Positions 51,267-60,515 of a stretch of DNA of 64,000 nt are shown here, in pieces. Position 1 is the stretch's first letter; each line of letters begins with the position of its first letter. A program made the translations under genes and the position numbers. A model generated the notes under the pieces. That model was not told the DNA's origin. It did no database searches and saw only the letters and a list, made by a program, of their open reading frames with translations. This DNA comes from Caloranaerobacter ferrireducens (GTDB lineage Bacteria; Bacillota; Clostridia; Tissierellales; Thermohalobacteraceae), in assembly GCF_001730685.1 (NCBI RefSeq), contig NZ_MDJR01000001.1, forward strand, positions 372,001 through 436,000. The letters are read 5' to 3'.

Positions 51267-53942
51267 ATGTCATTAAAAAGATTGATGGTAATTGACGGTA
51301 ACAGTTTATTACATAGAGCATTTCATGCATTACCACCATTACAAACTAAAGAGGGAATATATACTAATGGAGTTTACGGTTTTTTGACAATGCTAAATAA
51401 AATAGTTGAAGAATATTCTCCTGAATATATATGTGTTGTGTTTGATAAGAAAACACCAACATTTAGGCATAAGGAGTATACAGAATATAAAGCAAATAGA
51501 GCTAAAACTCCAGATGAATTGATTATGCAGTTTGATATTCTAAAGGAAGTATTGAGTAAATTAAATATAACTACTTTAGAAATTGATGGATTTGAAGCAG
51601 ATGATATTGCAGGAACGTTAGCATCAATAGGTGAAAAGAAAGGGTTAGAAACTATTTTAGTTACTGGTGACAAAGATTATTTGCAGTTAGTGACAAAAAA
51701 GACTAAAGTGTTGATAACTAGAAAGGGTATAACTAATCTGGAAATATATGATGAGCAAAGTGTGAAAGAAAAATATGGGATAAGTCCAGTACAATTAATT
51801 GATTTAAAAGGACTTATGGGAGATAAATCAGATAATATTCCTGGAGTACCTGGGATTGGTGAAAAAACGGGAATTAAACTTATAAAGGAATTTGGTTCGC
51901 TCGAAGAGATATATGAGAATTTAGAAAATATTTCAGGTAAAAAGCTTAAAGAGAGATTAATAGAGAATAGACTTCAGGCTTTTATGAGTAAAAAATTGGC
52001 CAAAATTATAACAGAAGTACCTATTAGTATAGATTTAGAAGAACTAAAGAAAAGAGAACCCGATTATGATGAACTTATAGATTTATATAAGAAGCTTGAA
52101 TTTAACAGTTTATTAAGTAGAATTCGTAAAATTTCAAGTGATAAAGAAACATCTAATGATTTGACAATAAATATTGATTGCAATTATGAAATAGTACAAG
52201 ATTTAGAAGTAATAGACAATATAATACAGAGCATAAATAAAAATAAAAATGTATATTTAAGATTTATTCAAGAGGACATAATAGTAGGTCTTACAGTCAA
52301 AACTGAAATGACAAAGACGTATTATATAGATTTAGTTGAAGAAGAGTTTAAAGATAAAGTTTTATTGAAATTAAAAAATATATTTGAAAATAAGGATATA
52401 GAAAAGAAAGGACATCATTTAAAAGAAGATATTTTAATACTTTTGAAAAATGGAATATATTTAAATGGAATAACATTCGACAGTATGATAGGTCAATACA
52501 TAATAAACCCTTCACAAAATAGTTACAGCATTAAAGAACTAGCTAAGGAATATTTATCTGTTTTTATTGAAGATGAAGATGATATTTTAGGTAAAGGAAA
52601 AAGTAGAAAAAAGATAACAGATATTTCATTAGAAGAAAGAGCTAAGATATTTTCTACTCAACTAGAAATAATATCGAGAATTGAAAATGCGATAAAAGAA
52701 AAGATACAAAAATGCGACATGAATGAGTTGTATTATACAGTTGAATTACCTCTAATAGAAGTATTAGCATTTATGGAGTTTGAGGGATTTGCTGTAGATA
52801 TTAAAAAATTAAATGAGCTAGGCGAAGAATTTGAAACAAAAATGGCAGAGCTTACAGACGAGATATATAGCATAGCAGGTGAAAAGTTTAATATAAATTC
52901 AACTAAGCAGCTAGGATATATTCTATTTGAAAAACTAGAATTACCAGTAATTAAAAAGACAAAAACAGGTTATTCAACAAATGCTGAAGTGCTAGAAAAA
53001 TTAAAAGATAAACATCCTATTATAGAAAAAATACTTGAATACAGACGCATAATGAAATTAAAAACTACATATATTGATGGTTTGATTTCATTAGTAGATA
53101 AAGAAACCAATAAGATACATTCAACCTTTAATCAAACAATTACTACTACTGGAAGGATAAGCAGTACTGAACCTAATCTTCAAAATATACCTATAAAAAC
53201 AGAAGAGGGAAGGAAAATTAGAAAAGTATTTATACCAAGTAGTGAAGAGTATAAGTTAGTTGATGCGGATTATTCACAAATTGAATTAAGAGTACTTGCT
53301 CATATTACAGATGATCCAAATTTAAAAGAGGCATTTTTCAATAATGAGGATATACATACTAAAACTGCAGCTGAGGTATTTAATGTGTCAAAAGCTGATG
53401 TAACACCTCTTATGAGAAGTAGAGCGAAAGCTGTGAATTTTGGTATAATATATGGCATAAGTGATTATGGATTAGCAAGAGATTTGAAGATTAGCAGAAA
53501 AGAAGCAAAACTTTATATAGAGAACTATTTTTCAAAATACAAAAAAGTTAAGGAATATATGGATAATATAATAAAAGAAGGAAAAGAAAAAGGATATGTA
53601 ACAACAATTATGAATAGAAGAAGATATCTTCCAGAATTAAAGTCTAGGAATTTTAATATAAGATCTTTTGGTGAAAGAATGGCAATGAATACTCCTATAC
53701 AAGGTAGTGCAGCAGATATAATAAAAATTGCCATGGTGAATGTTTTTAATGAATTGAGAAAGAAAAAATTAAAATCAAAGTTAATATTACAGGTTCACGA
53801 TGAATTGATTATAGAGGCTCATAAAGATGAATTGGATGAGGTTAAGCAGATACTTAAGTTACAGATGGAGAATGCGTTTAAACTAAGCGTTCCTTTAAAA
53901 GTTGATATGAAGATAGGTGATAGCTGGTATGAAACAAAATAG
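51267..53942 (+). CDS. polA: DNA polymerase I
   Basis: 891 residues. N-terminal 5'-3' exonuclease (DGNSLLHRAFHALPP; GFEADDIAGTLA; GDKDYLQLV; GLMGDKSDNIPGVPGIGEKT). The middle domain lacks the DxE metal ligands of an active 3'-5' exonuclease: the equivalent strand reads VYLRFIQEDIIVGL. The polymerase domain is complete, with motif A DADYSQIELRVLAHI, motif B RSRAKAVNFGIIYG and motif C LQVHDELIIEA. It acts in Okazaki-fragment processing and repair. Loss of proofreading is usual in Firmicute PolA. Ribosome site AAGGAG. It is followed by coaE with a 14-base overlap. Confidence 0.95.
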   Translation: MSLKRLMVIDGNSLLHRAFHALPPLQTKEGIYTNGVYGFLTMLNKIVEEYSPEYICVVFDKKTPTFRHKEYTEYKANRAKTPDELIMQFDILKEVLSKLNITTLEIDGFEADDIAGTLASIGEKKGLETILVTGDKDYLQLVTKKTKVLITRKGITNLEIYDEQSVKEKYGISPVQLIDLKGLMGDKSDNIPGVPGIGEKTGIKLIKEFGSLEEIYENLENISGKKLKERLIENRLQAFMSKKLAKIITEVPISIDLEELKKREPDYDELIDLYKKLEFNSLLSRIRKISSDKETSNDLTINIDCNYEIVQDLEVIDNIIQSINKNKNVYLRFIQEDIIVGLTVKTEMTKTYYIDLVEEEFKDKVLLKLKNIFENKDIEKKGHHLKEDILILLKNGIYLNGITFDSMIGQYIINPSQNSYSIKELAKEYLSVFIEDEDDILGKGKSRKKITDISLEERAKIFSTQLEIISRIENAIKEKIQKCDMNELYYTVELPLIEVLAFMEFEGFAVDIKKLNELGEEFETKMAELTDEIYSIAGEKFNINSTKQLGYILFEKLELPVIKKTKTGYSTNAEVLEKLKDKHPIIEKILEYRRIMKLKTTYIDGLISLVDKETNKIHSTFNQTITTTGRISSTEPNLQNIPIKTEEGRKIRKVFIPSSEEYKLVDADYSQIELRVLAHITDDPNLKEAFFNNEDIHTKTAAEVFNVSKADVTPLMRSRAKAVNFGIIYGISDYGLARDLKISRKEAKLYIENYFSKYKKVKEYMDNIIKEGKEKGYVTTIMNRRRYLPELKSRNFNIRSFGERMAMNTPIQGSAADIIKIAMVNVFNELRKKKLKSKLILQVHDELIIEAHKDELDEVKQILKLQMENAFKLSVPLKVDMKIGDSWYETK

Positions 53943-54552
53943 AACAAGCAATACAAAGATTATAGGTTTAACAGGTGGGATAGCTACTGGTAAAAGTACA
54001 GTTACTAAGTTATTGAAAGAGCTTGGATATATAGTTATTGATGCTGATAAGATAGCAAGAGAGGTAGTTGAGGTTGGTAAGCCAGCATATTTAGATATTG
54101 TAAAAGAGTTTGGAAGAGACATTTTAGAGGAAAATAATCAAATAGATAGAAAGAAACTTGGAGAAATTATTTTTAAAGATGTAGAAAAAAGAAGAAAATT
54201 GAATCAAATTGTTCATCCAAGGATAATTCAAGAAATGATAAATAAAATAAAACAGTTTTGTGATGGAAACAAAGTAATATTTTTAGATATACCTTTATTG
54301 ATAGAGGAAAAAAATATATTAGAAAAGCAAGGGTTAAAGTTTGATGAAATATGGTTGGTATATGCAGATGAAGAGAATCAGTTAAGTAGACTAATTGAGC
54401 GAGATAAATTAGATATGGAAAGTGCATTAAATAGGATACGTGCTCAAATGCCTATGACTGAAAAGCTAAAAATTGCAGATGTTGTTATAGATAATAATAG
54501 AGGGATAAGCGAATTGAAAGACCAAATTATAAAATTATTAAATAGGTATTAA
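53929..54552 (+). CDS. coaE: Dephospho-CoA kinase
   Basis: 207 residues. P-loop GLTGGIATGKST at the N-terminus, DADKIAREVV in the substrate region, and RRKLNQIVHPRI. It phosphorylates dephospho-CoA in the last step of CoA synthesis. ATG 53929 starts inside the polA reading frame with AGGTGAT 9-10 bases upstream. The frame extends back to 53917 without a ribosome site. The polA-coaE-lytic transglycosylase order is common in clostridia and indicates an operon. Confidence 0.93.
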   Translation: MKQNRTSNTKIIGLTGGIATGKSTVTKLLKELGYIVIDADKIAREVVEVGKPAYLDIVKEFGRDILEENNQIDRKKLGEIIFKDVEKRRKLNQIVHPRIIQEMINKIKQFCDGNKVIFLDIPLLIEEKNILEKQGLKFDEIWLVYADEENQLSRLIERDKLDMESALNRIRAQMPMTEKLKIADVVIDNNRGISELKDQIIKLLNRY

Positions 54553-54570
54553 ATTTTCGGAGGGATTTTT

Positions 54571-55140
54571 TTGCCTTTAAAAAAATACAGGAAAATATTA
54601 TCAATAATATGTACTTTAGTAGTAATTATAGCAGTTTTCACGAATTTAAAATGGATAGGAAAAATTATATATCCATTGTATTATGAAGATTATATTAAGA
54701 AATATTCTTATCAATATAATATTGACCCAATTTTAGTTGCTTCTATAATTAAAGTTGAAAGTAAGTATTATAAAGATGCGAAGTCACATAGAGGAGCTAA
54801 AGGGTTGATGCAGATTTCTCCTATTACTGGAAGATGGGCGGCAGAAGAAATAGGTATATTAGATTATAATGAAGATTATTTGTATGATCCTGAAATTAAT
54901 ATTATGATAGGATGTTGGTATTTAAATAAGTTACATAAGCAGTTTAAAAATGATATTAAATTAGTTTTAACTGCTTATAACGGTGGAAGTGGGAATGTAG
55001 AGAAATGGCTAAAAAATCCTATGTATAGTAGTGATGGAAAAAAACTTGACCAAATTCCTTTTGTAGAAACTAAAGAATATGTTGAAAAAGTACTCAAAAC
55101 ATATAAAATTTATAGATTTTTATACAAAGATATTTTGTAA
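54571..55140 (+). CDS. Membrane-anchored lytic transglycosylase (SLT family)
   Basis: 189 residues with an N-terminal anchor helix (about 10-30). The lysozyme-like domain contains the catalytic Glu in VASIIKVESKYY, then SHRGAKGLMQISPITG and LTAYNGGSGNV. It cleaves glycan strands of peptidoglycan to give anhydro-muropeptides. The start is TTG 54571 with CGGAGGGA upstream. It follows coaE by 18 bases. Confidence 0.92.
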   Translation: MPLKKYRKILSIICTLVVIIAVFTNLKWIGKIIYPLYYEDYIKKYSYQYNIDPILVASIIKVESKYYKDAKSHRGAKGLMQISPITGRWAAEEIGILDYNEDYLYDPEINIMIGCWYLNKLHKQFKNDIKLVLTAYNGGSGNVEKWLKNPMYSSDGKKLDQIPFVETKEYVEKVLKTYKIYRFLYKDIL

Positions 55141-55160
55141 TTAATAAAACTTAAAATTTA

Positions 55161-55190
55161 TTGAACTTGCTAAAAAATAGTTGTTATAAT
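55161..55190 (+). promoter_or_regulatory. Sigma-A promoter for the peptide-binding lipoprotein gene
   Basis: TTGAAC and TATAAT (perfect -10) separated by 18 bases, 62 bases before the TTG start. Confidence 0.75.
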
Positions 55191-55252
55191 TAAAATGTGT
55201 ATATACTTAAATTTTAGACAAGAGATGAAGAAAAAAACAAGGAGGAATTTTT

Positions 55253-57013
55253 TTGAAACTCAAAAAAATATTAGTAGCATTTATAGCGCTTATGTTAACA
55301 ATTAGTTTGATTGGCTGCGGTATTGATAATCAACTAGATGATATTAAAGGCAAGGAAAATGAAAGTGATAATACAGATCAAAACGAAGTTTATGAACCAG
55401 CTTTTGGTGGAGAGATAGTGGTACCTATTTCCTATATTAAAACATTTAATCCATTATTGAGTAGTGACAAGAGTTTATATTATTTTAATAAATTAATATA
55501 TGAAAGTTTATTTGATTTTGATGAAAATCTAAACTTAAGAAAAGTACTAGTAGAAGACTATAAAATTAGTAAGGATGGTCAGACTGTAGATATTAAGCTT
55601 AAAGATAATATTACATGGCATGATGGGTATAAGTTTACTGCTTCAGATGTAAAGTTTACAGTAGATGTAATAAAATATGGTGCAAATGATGTTTTATATA
55701 AAGATATGTTAGAAACTGCATTTAAAGCTGCTAAACCTACAGATATACAGCATATTCTAAATGTTAAAATTATAGATGATTTGAATTTACAAATACATTT
55801 TGATAGAGCTTATAGTAATGCGCTTGAAAGTTTAACATTTCCAATAATACCTAAGCACCAGTTTGTTGAGGAAGGAGTTAAGATAAAAAAGAAAACATAT
55901 TTAAAAGCTTTAAGTGAAGATATTATTCCTATAGGTACAGGACCATATAAATTTAACAAATATAATAAGCTTAAATGGGTTGAGCTTGTAAGAAATGATG
56001 ATTGGCATTTAGGTAGACCTTATATTTCTAAAATTATTGGAAAAATATTATCAGATAATGAACTAGCAGTAGTATCATTTGAAACTGGGCAATTAGATTT
56101 AACTAGGGCAGAAGGTGTGGATTGGGAAAAATATGCTCAAAACAATAAAGTAGCAATATATGAATATATTACTCAAAAGTATGAGTTTTTAGGATTTAAT
56201 TTTAGAAATAAGTTAATCAATAGTGAAAAAGGTTTAGCTTTAAGAAAGGCAATTGCATATGCGATAAACAGGGATAATATAATTAATAAAGTTTATTTAG
56301 GTCATGCAACAAAAGTAGATGTACCAATTCATCCGAATTCTTGGTTATTATCTCAAAAAAATGCTTACAATTATAGCATAGATAAAGCTAAAGAAATTTT
56401 AAATAAAGCTGGATGGGAAGATACAGATAATGATGGTATTTTAGAGGATGAAAGTGGCAACAAACTAAAGTTTAGGCTGTTAACAAATTCATATAATCCA
56501 TTAAGATTAAAGACTGCGAACATGATAATAGAAGATTTAAAAGCCGTTGGAATAGAAGTAATTCCACAGTATGATACTACAGTAGATAATATTGATGTAG
56601 AAACTGCAGAAAGACAATGGAATAATATGGTTAATAAAATTCAAAACGGTGATTTTGATTTAGTACTTCTTGGTTGGGAATTATCTTTGCTTCCAGATTT
56701 ATCTTTCGCTTTTCATTCAACTCAAATAGATGAAGGAAGTAATTTTATTAATTATAAAAATGAAAGTATGGATCAGCTTTTAGTAAAAGCTTTTAGAGCT
56801 ACTACTAGAGCAGAAAAGAAAAGAGTTTATGAAGAGATTCAAAAATTAATAGTTAAAGATTTACCTTATGTAAGTTTATTTTTTAGAAATAATGCAATAC
56901 TTGTTGATAATAAAATAAAAGGCGAAATCAAACCAAATTATGCCAATATATATAATGATATTGACAAATGGTTTATTCCAAAAAAATTTCAAGAAGAGAA
57001 TAAGAATGATTAA
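55253..57013 (+). CDS. Peptide/nickel-type ABC transporter substrate-binding lipoprotein (SBP family 5)
   Basis: 586 residues. Lipobox LIGCG at about 19-23 after a short signal peptide. Family-5 blocks include WHDGYKFTASDVKFTVD, PIGTGPYKF, and RKAIAYAINRDNIINKVYLGHA. It should bind oligopeptides or similar ligands outside the membrane and deliver them to an ABC permease. None of the four partner genes (two permeases, two ATPases) is nearby, so it is an orphan. TTG 55253 is the start after AAGGAGG. It has its own promoter. Confidence 0.92.
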   Translation: MKLKKILVAFIALMLTISLIGCGIDNQLDDIKGKENESDNTDQNEVYEPAFGGEIVVPISYIKTFNPLLSSDKSLYYFNKLIYESLFDFDENLNLRKVLVEDYKISKDGQTVDIKLKDNITWHDGYKFTASDVKFTVDVIKYGANDVLYKDMLETAFKAAKPTDIQHILNVKIIDDLNLQIHFDRAYSNALESLTFPIIPKHQFVEEGVKIKKKTYLKALSEDIIPIGTGPYKFNKYNKLKWVELVRNDDWHLGRPYISKIIGKILSDNELAVVSFETGQLDLTRAEGVDWEKYAQNNKVAIYEYITQKYEFLGFNFRNKLINSEKGLALRKAIAYAINRDNIINKVYLGHATKVDVPIHPNSWLLSQKNAYNYSIDKAKEILNKAGWEDTDNDGILEDESGNKLKFRLLTNSYNPLRLKTANMIIEDLKAVGIEVIPQYDTTVDNIDVETAERQWNNMVNKIQNGDFDLVLLGWELSLLPDLSFAFHSTQIDEGSNFINYKNESMDQLLVKAFRATTRAEKKRVYEEIQKLIVKDLPYVSLFFRNNAILVDNKIKGEIKPNYANIYNDIDKWFIPKKFQEENKND

Positions 57014-57025
57014 TTAGATTAGAAC

Positions 57026-57054
57026 TTGACATTAATAAAATTAGCAGCTATACT
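57026..57054 (+). promoter_or_regulatory. Promoter of tRNA-Leu(GAG)
   Basis: TTGACA and TATACT with a 17-base spacer, 19 bases before the mature tRNA. Confidence 0.8.
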
Positions 57055-57073
57055 AAGAAAGTGTTTAATAAGC

Positions 57074-57160
57074 GCCGTGGTGGTGGAATTGGCAGACACG
57101 CTATCTTGAGGGGGTAGTGAGCTGATGCTCGTGCGGGTTCGAGTCCCGCCCACGGCACCA
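57074..57160 (+). tRNA. tRNA-Leu (anticodon GAG)
   Basis: 87 bases with encoded CCA. Acceptor GCCGTGG pairs with CCACGGC. Anticodon loop TTGAGGG gives GAG, reading CUU and CUC. Long leucine-type variable arm and T-loop GGTTCGAGTCC. The acceptor and D-arm resemble the CAA isoacceptor at 45528-45614. Confidence 0.97.
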
Positions 57161-57169
57161 GAAGATAAT

Positions 57170-57194
57170 AAAGGGAGCATTTAGCTCCCTTTTT
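57170..57194. terminator. Terminator after tRNA-Leu(GAG)
   Basis: AAAGGGAGC-ATTTA-GCTCCCTTT followed by TTC. On the minus strand it can also close the mini-gene cluster that ends at 57210. Confidence 0.88.
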
Positions 57195-57209
57195 CATTTA
57201 AGTTTATTC

Positions 57210-57299
57210 TTAATAGCAATAGCAGAATAGTATAACTAATAGTAAGAAGAAGAACAATAAGCTGTCATTGTAGCCGCATCCGCATTGAGTATCAGCCAT
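57210..57299 (-). CDS. Tandem hydrophobic mini-protein A, 29 residues
   Basis: Short Cys/Gly head MADTQCGCGYND, then one hydrophobic segment SLLFFFLLLVILF ending CYCY. It has a perfect ribosome site (ATAGGAGGGATAT) before the ATG at 57299. It shares the segment (S/E)LLFFFL.LV.(L/I)F with the two paralogous mini-genes upstream. The architecture is similar in kind to YjcZ-type small spore proteins of Firmicutes, but the sequence is not the same. Role is inferred only from that resemblance. Confidence 0.8.
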   Translation of the reverse strand: MADTQCGCGYNDSLLFFFLLLVILFCYCY

Positions 57300-57387
57300 A
57301 TATATCCCTCCTATATTGGCATTTACATATACTTGAAATATAGTTATTAAAGATATTTAATTTGAATATTAAAATATTTTTGTAAAA

Positions 57388-57516
57388 TTATCTGTTACAA
57401 CCAAATCCTCCATAGCAATTACAGAATATTACAACTAGCAATAGGAAGAAGAATAACAATTCGCTGCCGCCGTCACAACCAAATAATCCGCCTAGAAGAC
57501 CTTTTCCTTCAGCCAT
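57388..57516 (-). CDS. Tandem hydrophobic mini-protein B, 42 residues
   Basis: Gly-rich head MAEGKGLLGGLFGCDGGSE, hydrophobic core LLFFFLLLVVIF, then a Cys/Gly tail CNCYGGFGCNR. Ribosome site AAGGAGGT before ATG 57516. Its N-terminus resembles mini-protein C (GLFxG(L)FGxGxxE), so B and C are the closest pair. A sigma-K-like promoter lies upstream (57559-57587). The four Cys in the soluble parts could form disulfides in a spore layer (inference). Confidence 0.82.
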   Translation of the reverse strand: MAEGKGLLGGLFGCDGGSELLFFFLLLVVIFCNCYGGFGCNR

Positions 57517-57558
57517 ATATATAACCTCCTTATTTCTACTATATTTTCTTGGTCACTA

Positions 57559-57587
57559 TATAATATGATTAGAGTTCAAAATGGGTG
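57559..57587 (-). promoter_or_regulatory. Possible sigma-K-type promoter before mini-gene B
   Basis: On the minus strand CACCC and CATATTATA are separated so that AC stands 17 bases from CATANNNTA, the pattern of mother-cell late sporulation promoters. It lies 43 bases before the start codon. In AT-rich DNA such matches can arise by chance. Confidence 0.4.
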
Positions 57588-57609
57588 AAAAAGATTTTGA
57601 TTTTATTTT

Positions 57610-57717
57610 TTAGTAATTATGACCAAAGCCACCAAATAGAATTACAAGTATTAGAAAGAAGAAAAGTAAGCTTTCATTTCCACCGCCAAATAAACCATCA
57701 AAAAGACCTTGTGCCAT
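57610..57717 (-). CDS. Tandem hydrophobic mini-protein C, 35 residues
   Basis: Reads MAQGLFDGLFGGGNE, then SLLFFFLILVILF, then GGFGHNY. Ribosome site AAAGGAGGT before ATG 57717. It is the first gene of three in tandem on this strand, spaced 93 and 88 bases apart. The intergenic distances leave room for separate promoters. No homologue can be named with certainty. Confidence 0.82.
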   Translation of the reverse strand: MAQGLFDGLFGGGNESLLFFFLILVILFGGFGHNY

Positions 57718-57898
57718 GAATAAACCTCCTTTAAATATATTTTTTCGAGTTTAATACATTATATAGATAAATCTACTATTTTGACACAGAAAAAGTTAAC
57801 TGATAAAATTTAAATTATAAATATTAATAATATTTTGAAGGAAAAAAGAAACATTTATTGAATAATATATATATATTATTGGGGTAAGGGGTTTTGGT

Positions 57899-59608
57899 AT
57901 GCTAAGTAAACTAAGGAAGCATTATGAAATCATTATTGGGACAATTGGTTTTGGATTACTTTTTTTATTAACTATTACTAATAAAGAGCATTATTACTTT
58001 GATATTTCATTATTTGCAATTTTGAGTATATCAGGTATTTTACTTGAAAGCATAAGCATAAAAATTGATGATTTTACTGTAACTCTAGGTTCTGCAGTAA
58101 TGCTTGGCTCTTACTTTATTAGTGGGCTTATACCGACTTTATGGTTGATTTTTTTAGTATTTATGACATCAAATTATCTTTATTATCATAAACAAGCAAA
58201 AAGAGCATACTTTAATATAGGTATGTTTTTTACTATGTTTATATTGTCTCATTATATAATAAAAGCGGCGGGAAGGCAGATAAATTATATAAATAATATT
58301 GATGATATAATAAACTGTATAATATTTGGATTAACAATATTTATTGCAAATTGGATGATAGTTTTACTGCAAAATATAGGAGAGTTTAACGATGAAATAG
58401 CAAATGTAATAGAAGCTTTAAAATGGGATTTTTATACTAATTTTATAGTTATTCCATTATCTATATTAATGTCATATTCTTACCAGCAATATAGTTTTGT
58501 TGGATTAATTGTATTCATTTTATTGATTATGACTTTCAATTCGTTATTTAGATTAATGAGAAATCTGATATTTATCAATAAAGGATTAAGTTTATCTCAT
58601 CAAGTTTCTGCATCGATAGTTTCTAAGCTTGATTTGAGTGAGACTATATCTAATATTTTAATTGGGATAAAGCAATTAGTGAATTGTGATTATTGTGCTT
58701 TGATTGAATTTGATAGAAGTAGTTGTACTGCTAAGACTCTAGATTTTAATGCAGAGGAATATATAAATTTTGATAGTAAAATAATTGATGATTACCTAAC
58801 TAAGCACTTTGAAGAGATATTAACTTTAAAAGAAAGTTTTGTGCTTGAAGATGTTGGAAAGAGTAAATATATCGATGATTCTGCAAAAGTGCCAGAAGAT
58901 TTGGTTTCGTTAATATATGAACCTTTGATTTTAGATAATGAAATAATTGGATGTGTATTAATTAGCAGTAAATATAGAGGTAGATTTTCTAAAGAGCAAT
59001 TATATATTTTAGATAATCTGGCAAGCCAAATTGTGGTAGCTATAGAAAATGCAAGATTGTATAAAAAAGTATATAACAATGCTATAAAGGATGAGTTAAC
59101 TGGATTATATAATCAGAGATATTTCTTTAATGCTTTAGATTCATTAACAGATACATGTTCGACTTGTACTTTTAAAAATTGTATCAAATGTAATAAAACT
59201 AGCCTTATAATTTTTGACATTGACCACTTTAAGAGAATTAATGATACTTATGGGCATCAGACAGGAGATAAAATACTTAGTGAAATAGCTAGTATTATAA
59301 GAAATAATGTCAGAGCAAATGATAAGGTATTCAGATATGGTGGAGAAGAGTTTACAGTAATATTACCAAAGATTGATCAACAACATGCTTATGATATAGC
59401 AGAGAGAATAAGGAAAGTTGTTGAAAATACTAAATTTTATAGTGTTGAAGGAGATGAAATAAAAGTAACAATAAGTGGTGGATTAGCTGAATTCCCAGAG
59501 GAAGCAGATTCTGGTGCTTCACTTTTGGCTTACGCAGATAGAGCTATGTATATAGGGGCCAAAAAACAAGGAAGAAATAAGATCAGTAAATACGCAGCAA
59601 GTATGTAG
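57899..59608 (+). CDS. Membrane-bound GAF-GGDEF diguanylate cyclase with a four-cysteine insertion
   Basis: 569 residues. Seven or so membrane helices (about 8-220) form an input domain of MASE-like type. A GAF domain spans about 245-385. The GGDEF domain starts DELTGLYNQRYF near 395 and has the active site GGEEF at 481-485 with an RAND inhibitory site 5 residues before. Between the first helix and the FDIDHFKRIND strand is an insertion with Cys420, Cys423, Cys428 and Cys431 (CX2CX4CX2C), not part of the standard fold. It suggests zinc or iron-sulfur binding or thiol switching. Ribosome site GTAAGGGG before ATG 57899. Confidence 0.9.
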   Translation: MLSKLRKHYEIIIGTIGFGLLFLLTITNKEHYYFDISLFAILSISGILLESISIKIDDFTVTLGSAVMLGSYFISGLIPTLWLIFLVFMTSNYLYYHKQAKRAYFNIGMFFTMFILSHYIIKAAGRQINYINNIDDIINCIIFGLTIFIANWMIVLLQNIGEFNDEIANVIEALKWDFYTNFIVIPLSILMSYSYQQYSFVGLIVFILLIMTFNSLFRLMRNLIFINKGLSLSHQVSASIVSKLDLSETISNILIGIKQLVNCDYCALIEFDRSSCTAKTLDFNAEEYINFDSKIIDDYLTKHFEEILTLKESFVLEDVGKSKYIDDSAKVPEDLVSLIYEPLILDNEIIGCVLISSKYRGRFSKEQLYILDNLASQIVVAIENARLYKKVYNNAIKDELTGLYNQRYFFNALDSLTDTCSTCTFKNCIKCNKTSLIIFDIDHFKRINDTYGHQTGDKILSEIASIIRNNVRANDKVFRYGGEEFTVILPKIDQQHAYDIAERIRKVVENTKFYSVEGDEIKVTISGGLAEFPEEADSGASLLAYADRAMYIGAKKQGRNKISKYAASM

Positions 59609-59635
59609 TTATTTTAGCTGATTGGGGGCGGGAGA

Positions 59636-60496
59636 TTGAGGAGTTCGAGGAGGAAAAGGAAAAGTAAGAAGGACAAGTTATTGACAATATTTGTATTTTT
59701 TATCATAGCACCAGTTATATCAATAGCTATAGGAATTTTGATTGTTCAAAGTATAATAATGCCTCATTTTGAAGATGTTAATGATACTAACCTTACAAGC
59801 AAAATTGAAGATGATTTAAGTAATAATGAAAGTAATGAGAATATTGTTAAAGATATAGACAAACAGGAAATTAATGATTTAAAGAAATTAGAATTGACAA
59901 TTGAAGGATTTGATCTATATAACATTCAATTAGGTAGTTTTAGTAATGTTGAAAATGCTAAGGCTTTAAGAAAGGAATTAAGAGAAAAAGGGGTAGATGG
60001 CTATATTGTTAAGATAAGTGACTATAAGGTGTTTTATGCGACTTTTCTTAACAGGGAAATTTGTGATGAAGTTTTAACGAGCATTAGAGAATCATATAAA
60101 GATGCATTTGTAAATAAAATAACTGTTGATGACTTTGTGATAAAATATGATAGTAATGAACAGGAAACTGCTGATATGATAAATGAAATTATTAAAACAT
60201 TTAAGAATGCTTTTGATGAAGAGACTGCTTTGTGGCACTATGCTCTTGTAAAAAAAGATTTACAGGAGATACTTAAAACAATAAGGGAAAATAATGATCA
60301 AATAAGCAAATTGCTAAACAATATAGATAAGGATATAGAAAACCCTGATTTCAATGATGTATTAGATAATATCAGGATGCAGGTCAAAGAAAGAGAACAG
60401 ATTTTACAAAGTCTAATAAATAATAAACAAAATATACAAGACAGTTATGACAAGTATTATAAAATGCTGTTTGATTTTATAAAAATTTTTAAATAG
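59636..60496 (+). CDS. Membrane protein with SPOR domain
   Basis: 286 residues. Basic cytosolic N-terminus (RSSRRKRKSKKDK), one membrane helix (about 17-40), an acidic linker, then a SPOR domain (about 95-155: YNIQLGSFSNVENAKALRKELREKG) that binds denuded peptidoglycan glycan strands. The C-terminal ~120 residues are helical and probably coiled coil. TTG 59636 is the start after GGGGGCGGGAG. It lies between the diguanylate cyclase and the hydrogenase-type operon, with gaps of 27 and 19 bases, so it may be cotranscribed. Confidence 0.85.
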   Translation: MRSSRRKRKSKKDKLLTIFVFFIIAPVISIAIGILIVQSIIMPHFEDVNDTNLTSKIEDDLSNNESNENIVKDIDKQEINDLKKLELTIEGFDLYNIQLGSFSNVENAKALRKELREKGVDGYIVKISDYKVFYATFLNREICDEVLTSIRESYKDAFVNKITVDDFVIKYDSNEQETADMINEIIKTFKNAFDEETALWHYALVKKDLQEILKTIRENNDQISKLLNNIDKDIENPDFNDVLDNIRMQVKEREQILQSLINNKQNIQDSYDKYYKMLFDFIKIFK

Positions 60497-60515
60497 CTAT
60501 AATAGGAGTGGTATT

